Shown here: one piece after another, positions 25,358 to 33,006 of the stretch
How positions within the stretch are numbered: position 1 is the stretch's first letter
How the letters are laid out: each line of letters opens with the position of its first letter
Assembly (NCBI GenBank): GCA_964605385.1
Contig: CAZSCK010000022.1
Location: forward strand, 1 to 37,753
Direction of reading: 5' to 3'
DNA length: 37,753 nt
Source: JAGLTQ01 sp964605385
Lineage (GTDB): Bacteria > Pseudomonadota > Gammaproteobacteria > UBA6429 > Thiohalophilaceae
Translations under genes and position numbers: made by a program
Notes under the pieces: generated by a model
Seen by the model: the letters and a program-made list of their open reading frames with translations, nothing else
Databases searched by the model: none
Told to the model about the DNA's origin: nothing

Positions 25358-26125
25358 TCAATGTAACCGATTAATGGGGGACTGACGATAATATAAGCTT
25401 AATTGTTGATAAATTTCAGGGTAGTGTTTCTTTATAACCGCGGGACGTTCAAAAAAGACTTCACTTAAAACTGCAAAGAATTCTGCTGGTGAAGTTGCAC
25501 CATAACAACTAATTCCATACCACTCTCTTTTATGACATTTTTTTTGGAAATGCTCGAAACCTTCAGTAAAGGCTTTTACCCAGTGTTTTCTTTTCATTTT
25601 AAAACTTAATGGAGGAAAACCATTTGCAACACCGTTTTGCATATCCAGTTTATGTGCAAACTCATGAATAACAAGATTATGGCCATCAATAATACCGGCT
25701 GTTTCTGTTTCATCCCAGGCAAGTATTACCGGGCCTTTGTCCCAGGCTTCGCCTAACAAGTTTGACTGTTCATAATGTACAATGCCATTTTCATCAGTAA
25801 CGGTGCGTTTAGTGACAAAAGTTGCTGGATAGATAATCACGGTATAAAATTTTTTATATTTGTGCAGACCAAGATATAATATTGGTAAACATGCCTGTAA
25901 GGCAATAATCAGAGTCATGTGCTGGTTGACTTCTAAGCCACGCGCACCTTCAAATTCTTTTGCATTTATAAATAAAATACTCAGTTCTTTTAAATGTTGC
26001 AGTTCATCTTCACTTAAGCCAATTAGCAGAGGCAATGAAGCTAAGGCCAACGTCCATTCTTCAGACGTAATAGTCGAATGCTTGATAATGCGGCGATTTA
26101 GCCATTTATTAATAAATTCAAACAT
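25358..26125 (-). CDS. mtfA: MtfA-like zinc metallopeptidase (M90)
   Basis: This 255-aa protein has the M90 active site HEFAH in NLVIHEFAHKLDMQNGVANG, and a downstream glutamate in SPAEFFAVLSEVFFE as the likely third zinc ligand. In E. coli, MtfA (about 265 aa) titrates the repressor Mlc and so affects ptsG; it also has aminopeptidase activity. The N-terminal LPLLIGLSEDELQHLKELSI and QACLPILYLGL blocks match the family. Whether an Mlc homologue exists here is unknown. It is probably monocistronic or cotranscribed with the broken gene upstream, 24 bp away. Confidence 0.9.
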   Translation of the reverse strand: MFEFINKWLNRRIIKHSTITSEEWTLALASLPLLIGLSEDELQHLKELSILFINAKEFEGARGLEVNQHMTLIIALQACLPILYLGLHKYKKFYTVIIYPATFVTKRTVTDENGIVHYEQSNLLGEAWDKGPVILAWDETETAGIIDGHNLVIHEFAHKLDMQNGVANGFPPLSFKMKRKHWVKAFTEGFEHFQKKCHKREWYGISCYGATSPAEFFAVLSEVFFERPAVIKKHYPEIYQQLSLYYRQSPINRLH

Positions 26126-26148
26126 ATTTACAGTATAATTAATTTTAT

Positions 26149-27387
26149 CTATCTAACCGCTTTAAAGTAAACATCATCCCAAAACACCGAAAACTTTCCT
26201 GAATCGGCAATGGATTGAATTAATTCAATATGCACACTCTGCGTACCAGAAGGCGCAATTAAATTATTAGCTTGTAAATTCTGCCACCCTTGAGTGTCTT
26301 TTATGTCCGCCCAATTGCCATCCGTTTTTGAACGACCGTTACAATTTTCTTTATCGTTCCAGCTTATTCTAATTCTACCACCATCCGTTTGTGTTGATGT
26401 TTCTTCTTTTTTCACACTGGCGCCGAAATTAAACTTTGTATTTTCACCAATATTTATACATTGGTTCATCGCCCCTGTTCCAAAACCACCCTTTTTTGAT
26501 TCAAAAGTAACTTTAGATGAACCCGGCACTTTATTACCAACATATGACCACTTTGCTTTCCATCCGCGCCAGGACGTAATATCAGTATTAAAATCACCAT
26601 TTTTTAGATAATTTTCATTTAAAGGTAACATATATTTTGAATCTGGTTTTATATTTTGTTTATTCGATTGTTCAAATACTTCACTCACAACAAAAGCAAT
26701 ATTGTCCCAGTAGCCTTTATACCCCCTGGCATAACGTCCCTTTTGAACAATCGTTATTTTTGCTGCTTGTGCTTTAAATGCAGGTTTTAAATGTCCACCC
26801 GAAAGAGATTGCCAGCCATAGATATTCTTTGGTTCAATATAACCACCAAATTGTCCACCCGATGTACAGTCTAAAGACTCATACCAGATAACATTTGCCC
26901 GATTAGCAAACTTTTCTTTTTTAGCATATTTACCTGAGTGAACCTTTTCTGCTTTAAACTGAGCCGTTAATTGAAATTTTTCACCTGCACCTAAAATGAC
27001 ACACTGCGATACAACCGTTTCATGGATATACTTATCTTCAGGAGGTATTTTTGCCTGAATACTCAATCCACCACTGTTATTAACACCCTGGGTATTTGAC
27101 CATAAAGCACCAATCGGGGTGCCGCCACTCAATCAACTTATTTTCAAACGATGCATTTCGAAGAAGGTTTTTACCAAGAGGATTACTATTATCACTCTGT
27201 GATGGTGTAATAGTAACTTTTTTACTATCACTCTTTAATTCAACTGTCTTTTCCAATACTTCAGTGTCTTCACACTCTTTATCTTTAAATACTGCTTCTC
27301 CTGACTCAGGATCAACATATTGAAAAATATTGGCTTGAGTTAATACAGGTAAAAAATAAAACTTAACAAAATAACAACATGCTTCAT
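26149..27387 (-). pseudogene. Secreted protein with DUF4124-like N-terminus and two CBM-like domains, two frameshifts
   Basis: The 327-codon frame ending at 26149 has no plausible own start. Reading upstream on the minus strand restores a whole protein if two homopolymers change length by one. First, ATG at 27387 gives MKHVVILLSFIF, then a stop; one extra T in the T6 tract (plus 27351-27356) yields a signal peptide ending LPVLTQA and a mature start NIFQYVDPESGEAVFKD, like DUF4124. Second, removing one C from the C4 tract (plus 27116-27119) joins NLLRNASFENKLIEWRHP to IGALWSNTQG. The result aligns with the second domain: NLLRNASFENKLIEW against NYLKNGDFNTDITSW. So the protein has two related beta-sandwich, carbohydrate-binding-like domains, each ending near WDNIAF or WDDVYF. 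It is either a recent pseudogene or a homopolymer sequencing artefact. Confidence 0.75.
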
Positions 27388-27556
27388 ATTAAGAACTCTT
27401 TATAATTATTTTTAATTCTATAATGATTAACTTTGACGCATAAACTCATTATATACGATATAAATGACATTTTATTTACCAATTTTTGTTCGTTTTTAAC
27501 AGGGTTTATTGGTATTATTTGAGCATTAAACAGATCTAATATAAAAGGAGCTTAAC

Positions 27557-28243
27557 GTGATAATAATTTTTCTACGTTCATTTCTAGCTCTGCTTTTTCT
27601 ATTTGTATTTCCAACACTTCAAGTTGATTCAACACCTTCGGCTGATGAACTGGAAAAATGGTTTATGAGCGATGAACTTGAACCACCCACACAAAGCAGT
27701 GATAGTCAGTTAACCTTTATACCTTCACCAACAGATAAACCCGCACTTCATTCCATAAACGAAATCACCATCAGTCCACAAAGTATAAAAACCGGTTGGG
27801 TAGAATTAATGCAATGTTATCAATATCTTGATCCTGTACCGGAGATGGAAGTAGTCTACAACTACAAAACCATACGCAAACTAAAAATTATCAAAAGCAA
27901 AAATATTGAACAGGCGTTTGTTAAAGGCCAGTCGGTACAACTTGAAAATGTACTTAAAAATGCACAGTTATGCGTGCGTACAGAAGTAAGAATATTTTAT
28001 AAAAATAACGACGGTTCCTATAAACTGGTGAATGGCCCGTTTCATCGACAGTTTTTGGATAGTTACTTCCCTTTCCACCTGACATTAAAAATCAACTACC
28101 CTTCTACACAGCTTGAGTTTATGAGTAGCAAACCGAAACCCCAATTCGGATTTGTGGTTAAACAGTCAGAAAATACTTTATTGATTGATAGTTACTTTAC
28201 CGGCAAGCTTTACACTGAAATCACCTTTAAAGCTCACCAATAA
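27557..28243 (+). CDS. Conserved hypothetical secreted protein
   Basis: This 228-aa protein starts at a GTG with AAAGGAG 8 bp upstream. A hydrophobic N-terminus (about residues 2-22) is a signal peptide or anchor. The mature part has an acidic, proline-rich linker (to about 70) and then a beta-rich domain containing GWVELMQCYQYLDPVPEMEV, RKLKIIKSKNIEQAFVKGQS, VQLENVLKNAQLCVRTEVRI and GPFHRQFLDSYFPFHLTL. Two cysteines, in MQCYQ and QLCVR, could pair in the periplasm. I recall similar unnamed proteins in beta- and gammaproteobacteria, with no known role. It is divergent from the frameshifted gene. Confidence 0.7.
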   Translation: MIIIFLRSFLALLFLFVFPTLQVDSTPSADELEKWFMSDELEPPTQSSDSQLTFIPSPTDKPALHSINEITISPQSIKTGWVELMQCYQYLDPVPEMEVVYNYKTIRKLKIIKSKNIEQAFVKGQSVQLENVLKNAQLCVRTEVRIFYKNNDGSYKLVNGPFHRQFLDSYFPFHLTLKINYPSTQLEFMSSKPKPQFGFVVKQSENTLLIDSYFTGKLYTEITFKAHQ

Positions 28244-28476
28244 TAACGGCTTAAATTAATCGAGCCTGTACTTGATTCTTATATTAGCGAAATATGTGTT
28301 CTCACCTCAATTCTTATGTTTAGCTACGCACTATATGTTCTATACTTGTATTAATCTTACTAAGCTTAGTACTGTTTAACCTACACCCAGGTAAGTATTT
28401 TCGACAAGTTGATGCCGTTTTAATGATACAGATCAAGCAGGAATCAAAAGAGTAAACTTCATGGAGAGTAGCTAAT

Positions 28477-29430
28477 ATGTTATCAACCAATGTAAAAAAT
28501 ACCAGTGACTTAATGTCCATCGCACTACAAGCAGAACGTGAAGCTATTCGTCGTTATTCTCAGCTGGCAACCTGTATGCATGAAGCTAAAAATGAATCTG
28601 CGACCACCCTCTTTAAGCGCATGGTGATCGAAGAACAGGAACATGAGCGCATGTTGCTGGAATGGATGAAGCAAGAAGGCATTGAAGAGAATCCTGATAT
28701 CGATCCTGTAAGCTGGGAAGACCCACTAGTTTCAACCACTTATAATGATGAAGCATGTGACCCATACTTTAGCAGTCCCTACAGAGCACTGGCCTTTGCT
28801 GTGCATAACGAAGAAATCGCATTTCGTTTTTATACACACGTTGAAGCAAATTCAAAAAATGAAGCGGTACGCAAATATGCTGAAATCCTGGCTCGCGAAG
28901 AACTAGCACATGCAGCCTTACTAAGAGTTGAACGTCGACGTGCTTATCACAAAGAACACGATACCATCATGGGTGAACCCAGGCTTGATCCACTGGCTAT
29001 CCATAACGAAGTAGATCTGTTAGCTGCAGCAATTCATATTGATCATTATTTAGCAGATCAAATTGATGTGATCAGCGCAAATACTCCAGAAATAAATCCC
29101 CTTACCAGGGAGATACAACAGAAAATTACTAATAATGAAGATAAATTGAATGAGCAGGCTCTAAACAATAAAATATTACCGAGCGAAGACATCACCAAAA
29201 ACCTTGAAAAACTTAAGTTGCATAATGCTTATATGAAACAAAAACTTCATAATCCTGATATGGGGTTACAGCGACTATGGGCCTGTTGCGACCGAAGCTT
29301 TGCCTTCTACGATGCAATTGTCGAAATAGCGGATGATGAAAAAATCATGCTTGCAGCACAAAAACTGACATCGTTAGCACTTGATCGCATCGGTGTTTTA
29401 AAACAGGTACTTGAAGATTCAGAACTATAA
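28477..29430 (+). CDS. Ferritin-like (rubrerythrin-type) di-iron protein with C-terminal extension
   Basis: This 317-aa protein has a four-helix di-iron bundle in residues 8-150. Iron ligands by pattern are Glu20/Glu22 (LQAEREAIRRY), Glu53 and His56 (EEQEHERM), Glu113 (NEEIAFRFY), and Glu142 and His145 (REELAHAALL), giving the rubrerythrin arrangement E, ExxH, E, ExxH. The rubredoxin CxxC domain is absent. Residues 150-317 are a helical extension (RLDPLAIHNEVDLLAAAI... DDEKIMLAAQKLTSLALDRI) without recognised motif. Such proteins store iron or reduce peroxide. GGAGAG lies 9 bp before the ATG. It is monocistronic, with no electron-transfer partner beside it. Confidence 0.8.
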   Translation: MLSTNVKNTSDLMSIALQAEREAIRRYSQLATCMHEAKNESATTLFKRMVIEEQEHERMLLEWMKQEGIEENPDIDPVSWEDPLVSTTYNDEACDPYFSSPYRALAFAVHNEEIAFRFYTHVEANSKNEAVRKYAEILAREELAHAALLRVERRRAYHKEHDTIMGEPRLDPLAIHNEVDLLAAAIHIDHYLADQIDVISANTPEINPLTREIQQKITNNEDKLNEQALNNKILPSEDITKNLEKLKLHNAYMKQKLHNPDMGLQRLWACCDRSFAFYDAIVEIADDEKIMLAAQKLTSLALDRIGVLKQVLEDSEL

Positions 29431-29642
29431 AATTGAAACAATACTTACAGTAGCACTAACATATTCGGTTCAAGCTTGGGGAGATTGAAATATAATCAAG
29501 CTAATGGTTATGAAAATAACGAATATAATCCACATTTTCTTAATCAGTTCCATAAGGTATACAAACTGTAAATATCCCTGGAAACAAGGTTAAAATTTAA
29601 TCCCTGCGACCCCTTTAATACTATTCATAACATATATAGAGC

Positions 29643-30107
29643 CTAATTTTCATTACATTTTTTTAATTCTATATTTACCTCTTTAGGAGCAAATTGTTTA
29701 AGGTGCCTGGGTTTTATAGGTTTACCTAAATAAGTTAACTGCACAAAGTTATATACTTGTGGTTCAACAATGGGGCCTTTATAAAAATAACTTGGTTTTC
29801 CCTTTTTCATGAAAATCATTGAATAATCTTTATTAAATTTATTCGCGTTTAAAACCACTTTACTTAATTTATCCATTGATAATTTATGAAATACATAACT
29901 TTTACCAACATCAGAAGAAAATTGATTTAGATAATGTGACCAATCCGCATATTGCTCACTTTCTGGTTTCACAACCGCATTTATTATTAAGACAACAGCT
30001 TTTCCTGATTCAAGTTCCTTTTCAATATTGTGATCAGCAAAAATCGGTAAGCTGACAGTAAAGAATAGAAAGATGAATATAAACTTTAGATTATTTATAC
30101 TTAACAT
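29643..30107 (-). CDS. Secreted protein of unknown function, thioredoxin-fold-like (DUF4174-like)
   Basis: This 154-aa protein has a signal peptide (MLSINNLKFIFIFLFFTVSL, cleaved near IFA-DH). The mature part reads KAVVLIINAVVKPESEQYAD, VFHKLSMDKLSKVVLNANKF, KDYSMIFMKKGKPSYFYKGP and VEPQVYNFVQLTYLGKPI. The order strand, helix, strand, then DYSMIFMKKGKPS resembles the thioredoxin-like DUF4174 class, but no CxxC is present. The ATG at 30107 is chosen; a TTG at 30113 adds two residues, with no clear Shine-Dalgarno for either. The small gene 52 bp upstream on the same strand may be cotranscribed. Confidence 0.6.
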   Translation of the reverse strand: MLSINNLKFIFIFLFFTVSLPIFADHNIEKELESGKAVVLIINAVVKPESEQYADWSHYLNQFSSDVGKSYVFHKLSMDKLSKVVLNANKFNKDYSMIFMKKGKPSYFYKGPIVEPQVYNFVQLTYLGKPIKPRHLKQFAPKEVNIELKKCNEN

Positions 30108-30159
30108 TTTCAATTACCAATGTTTTTAAAGGAATGTTTTTTCAGAAATCATTACTTAA

Positions 30160-30360
30160 CTATTCCTCGAATTCCTTTTTCATTTTAATATATTCTTGAG
30201 CTTGTGATATTGCTTCCTTAACTTCTGGTCTATCTGGAAATGTTTTGAGTTTTTTTATCCAAGCAAGAATATCCTTCTCTGATGAATGCGGCGTTACAGG
30301 TGGATCAATAAGGATATATCCGATATTTTTATCATCACTCATTTTTTTATCTATTATCAT
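30160..30360 (-). CDS. Small conserved protein, unknown function
   Basis: This short protein (66 aa from the ATG at 30360, or 60 aa from 30342) contains YILIDPPVTPHSSEKDILAW, then IKKLKTFPDRPEVKEAISQA and a charged end. The IDPPVTP and LPDRPEV-like pattern recalls a family of tiny gammaproteobacterial proteins without known function. The second ATG (giving MSDDKN) starts closer to the conserved part; neither has a strong ribosome-binding site. It precedes the secreted DUF4174-like gene by 52 bp. Confidence 0.6.
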   Translation of the reverse strand: MIIDKKMSDDKNIGYILIDPPVTPHSSEKDILAWIKKLKTFPDRPEVKEAISQAQEYIKMKKEFEE

Positions 30361-30534
30361 TAGGATAGGACTTACATAGAATATCTAATATTTTTTACAG
30401 CTGATGATTTTTTATATGTCAAATGTAAGACATGATGCTGTCAGTTGCCAGTCAGTTTTAAACATTTAAGTTTAAAAGGATTATCGAAGTTTAATTTCTT
30501 CTATCAAAATTAATGGTGACAGAGAAAAAGGCAG

Positions 30535-30576
30535 AAAAAAAGGGGCGGAGTGATTATTATTAAATCACTCCGCCCC
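30535..30576 (-). terminator. Strong intrinsic terminator of the defence operon
   Basis: GGGGCGGAGTGATT (30542-30555) and AATCACTCCGCCCC (30563-30576) form a perfect 14-bp stem with a 7-base loop. Read on the minus strand it is followed by seven Ts (plus A-tract 30535-30541). It begins 7 bp after the DUF3037 stop codon and closes the minus-strand operon. Confidence 0.92.
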
Positions 30577-30582
30577 CTTTAA

Positions 30583-31419
30583 TTAGTGAGTGACAAACTC
30601 AATAATTTCTTGTTTTTTATCAAAAGCAACTACATCAATATCATTTTTACGAAGAGTGTCTGTAATGTCCTTAAAAGCATTCATTCGATTATCGTTACCA
30701 CGAGGGCCTTGAACTGTAAAAAGAACATTTCCATTTAATAAATTAAGATCTCTTAACCTAGTAACTTTATTCATCCAAGTAGCACCATGATCATATATTT
30801 TGCTTGGATCATCATGTCCCAAATAAAGGGGCTTAATTATCTTAATATTATTTTCTGTGTTTTTTTCTACAAAAGGAAAATTCGCATGATAAACATCGTT
30901 CCCAATTTTAGCTTGCTTAAAGCGTTTTGCAGCATTGGCGTCAACTAGTAATTTACGAACTCCTTTTACCAAGAGAGCTTCTTGATATTCTTTGTCCACA
31001 AAGTCTTGGTGCACATAATATCTAAATAATTCTTTTAATGTCTTTTCAGGATCATCAGTCAAAACTGTACGCATTTTACCAAACTTAATAATAGTCTCTC
31101 GTGGTCGAATTATTTCGTTAAATAAACCGCGTGCAAAATTCACATCATTCGTAGTATTGCGTTTATCAAATCCATGTTGATTAAGAATTTCAGTCGCTCT
31201 TTCTAGTTCCTTCTGTATGTTTTTAATCGTCGTCAGATAGACATTAGCTTCCAACTTATCAAAAAAATGAGTAATACGAGTATACTTTTTTGCTTCTAAC
31301 TGAAAACCAAAAAATCGTTTCTTATCCGCGATAAGTACAATTCCAACATTCGCAAATTCACCAGTCTCAATGAAAGGTGCAAAACGAACTATTGCATACT
31401 GGCATGTAATCTTATTCAC
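30583..31419 (-). CDS. DUF3037 family protein
   Basis: This 278-aa protein has the DUF3037 opening CQYAIVRFAPFIETGEFANVGIVL near its N-terminus, followed by charged helical sequence. The family lies next to HipA-like kinases, as here. I chose the GTG at 31419 because it overlaps the kinase stop codon in GTGA, a 4-bp overlap typical of coupled translation; a TTG at 31431 is less likely. The biochemical role is unknown, perhaps a substrate or regulator of the kinase. It is the last gene before the strong terminator. Confidence 0.85.
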   Translation of the reverse strand: MNKITCQYAIVRFAPFIETGEFANVGIVLIADKKRFFGFQLEAKKYTRITHFFDKLEANVYLTTIKNIQKELERATEILNQHGFDKRNTTNDVNFARGLFNEIIRPRETIIKFGKMRTVLTDDPEKTLKELFRYYVHQDFVDKEYQEALLVKGVRKLLVDANAAKRFKQAKIGNDVYHANFPFVEKNTENNIKIIKPLYLGHDDPSKIYDHGATWMNKVTRLRDLNLLNGNVLFTVQGPRGNDNRMNAFKDITDTLRKNDIDVVAFDKKQEIIEFVTH

Positions 31420-32144
31420 GATTGTTCCCAAAACTTGTCTTTATTGCATAACTGCAAAATATCTAATAACCCATTAATATCTATATCGGCAGCTACTGTC
31501 ATCTCTTTATCAGCATAGTACCATTCCTTAGGAATTCTATCGCAAATACTTCTCCAACTCCCAAGTGCTTTGCTAAAGTTCTCAGCATATCTCTGTCTTC
31601 TCTCAAAATCACCAAATAGTGACTGTTGGATTGAGCTAAACACATGTAATTTATGGAAGTTTTCCTTATTAAAATCAGAATCGAAGGCCTGATTATGGTC
31701 GATTACGACTAGTTCTTTAACTGTAGCATCCCAAAAAAGGTTCGGATTCCCTCCAAATTCAGTTAAGTTTCTGTCGCCATTACGAATCCACCAATCAAAG
31801 GCTAAAACATCTCTTTGAACTTCTACAGGTACTTCAGAAATACCAGCAAAATTTAATTCAGTTATAACTTGTTTATGTGAGCCAAATGCCGGGCCACTGC
31901 CCAATTGAGTCAACTCTGGATTACCTTCAATAAATTCTTCAGACACATCAACAATTTCAAAAGGTGCAATTGGTAACCCTAATTCTAATCCAAGATTTCC
32001 AACAATCCACTCATAGATCTGACTTTGTCGAGTAGCACCTATTCCTTTTACAAAATAAATTTCACCATCATCACCTCGACAGATAAATGGTTCAGTCATT
32101 CCCTGAATAGAACGTTCTATAAACTCAACTATCTGGACTGTCAC
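31416..32144 (-). CDS. HipA-like kinase (HipA_2 family)
   Basis: This 242-aa protein is a minimal HipA-type kinase. It keeps the ATP-binding lysine (YFVKG, Lys33), the catalytic stretch FDWWIRNGDRN (Asp124, Asn126) and the metal-binding LVVIDHNQAF (Asp149). The N-terminal HipA-N1 subdomain and the HipB-type antitoxin of classical hipBA modules are absent. GTG start with GGAG 9 bp upstream. Classical HipA phosphorylates glutamyl-tRNA synthetase; the target here is unknown. The neighbours are a GIY-YIG nuclease gene (16 bp upstream) and DUF3037 (4-bp overlap), within a type I restriction operon. A role in defence or growth arrest is inferred. Confidence 0.87.
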   Translation of the reverse strand: MTVQIVEFIERSIQGMTEPFICRGDDGEIYFVKGIGATRQSQIYEWIVGNLGLELGLPIAPFEIVDVSEEFIEGNPELTQLGSGPAFGSHKQVITELNFAGISEVPVEVQRDVLAFDWWIRNGDRNLTEFGGNPNLFWDATVKELVVIDHNQAFDSDFNKENFHKLHVFSSIQQSLFGDFERRQRYAENFSKALGSWRSICDRIPKEWYYADKEMTVAADIDINGLLDILQLCNKDKFWEQS

Positions 32145-32160
32145 TTATCTGGGCTCCATT

Positions 32161-33003
32161 TTAATTATCATTCAAACCATGAACACGACTACCATGTTTT
32201 ACTTTTTCAACAGCCTCAACTTTAATAACGTCTCTTTCTGACATTGATCGTGAAACAGTTCTAACAACCGACCATTGGAATTTATTTGGGTCACGTGATT
32301 TTAGTAATTTATTTCCACCATGACCATTCTTTGCATAGTTAGCCCACCTACCCCACAGTCCTTCACTGCCATATGCAGAACCTATGTATATTTCACCTGA
32401 AGACATATCAACTATTCTGTATATTCCTGCATTTGCTTCTAATGCAGCTTTCCAATCTTTATGTGCCCTTGGGTTAGAGAAAATACTCTTTAACTCATCA
32501 TAAGTTAAAATAACATCTTGATAACCAGGAAATGGAATAACTTTAACTGGAGGTAGAATTTCATAGATATCTAAATCCTTTTTCTGTACCCAACCACGAG
32601 TTGATCTCCATTGAACAATTAGTCGCTCACGAAGATTACTGAATTCTTTAACTTCCTCTAACTTGTAGCAAATTAACTTTTTTAAATTTTTAATCTCTCT
32701 AGTTAATATACTTTTAGATTTCCTGTAATCGTTTAGTGTGAAATCTCTATGGCCGTTTACTTTATACACACCATATAATTCAGCTTGATTATTAGCCATA
32801 CCAACAAATGAAACTATAACCTTACAATTATGTAATACCTTTTTAGCGCGATTTTGTTCTGATTGAAATTGATTAAATTTACCGAGTTTAATCATTTCCT
32901 TAATCGGAATATAAAGCTCATGGCTTACATGCTTCACCAGCTTAATGTCATCTGGTTCAACATCAAGTCCAGCAGCCAATAGATATTCTTTAACTGTAAG
33001 CAT
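32161..33003 (-). CDS. GIY-YIG nuclease domain protein
   Basis: This 280-aa protein has an N-terminal region of about 185 residues of unknown fold (KEYLLAAGLDVEPDDIKLVK; NCKVIVSFVGM; EVKEFSNLRERLIVQW) and a C-terminal GIY-YIG domain: GIYRIVD (193-199), IYIGSAYG (205-212), Arg219 in GRWANYAKNG, Glu263 in KVEAVEKVKHGSR and Asn278 in the final GLNDN. All catalytic positions of the family are present, so it is probably an active DNA endonuclease. It starts 3 bp after the hsdR stop codon and is clearly in the same operon. A nuclease of this type is not a standard part of type I systems. Confidence 0.87.
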   Translation of the reverse strand: MLTVKEYLLAAGLDVEPDDIKLVKHVSHELYIPIKEMIKLGKFNQFQSEQNRAKKVLHNCKVIVSFVGMANNQAELYGVYKVNGHRDFTLNDYRKSKSILTREIKNLKKLICYKLEEVKEFSNLRERLIVQWRSTRGWVQKKDLDIYEILPPVKVIPFPGYQDVILTYDELKSIFSNPRAHKDWKAALEANAGIYRIVDMSSGEIYIGSAYGSEGLWGRWANYAKNGHGGNKLLKSRDPNKFQWSVVRTVSRSMSERDVIKVEAVEKVKHGSRVHGLNDN

Positions 33004-33006
33004 GGT

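Noticed and set aside
30456..30477. TTTTAAAC/GTTTAAAA inverted repeat
   Set aside because: Entirely AT-rich with no adjacent gene start or T-tract that would give it a role.
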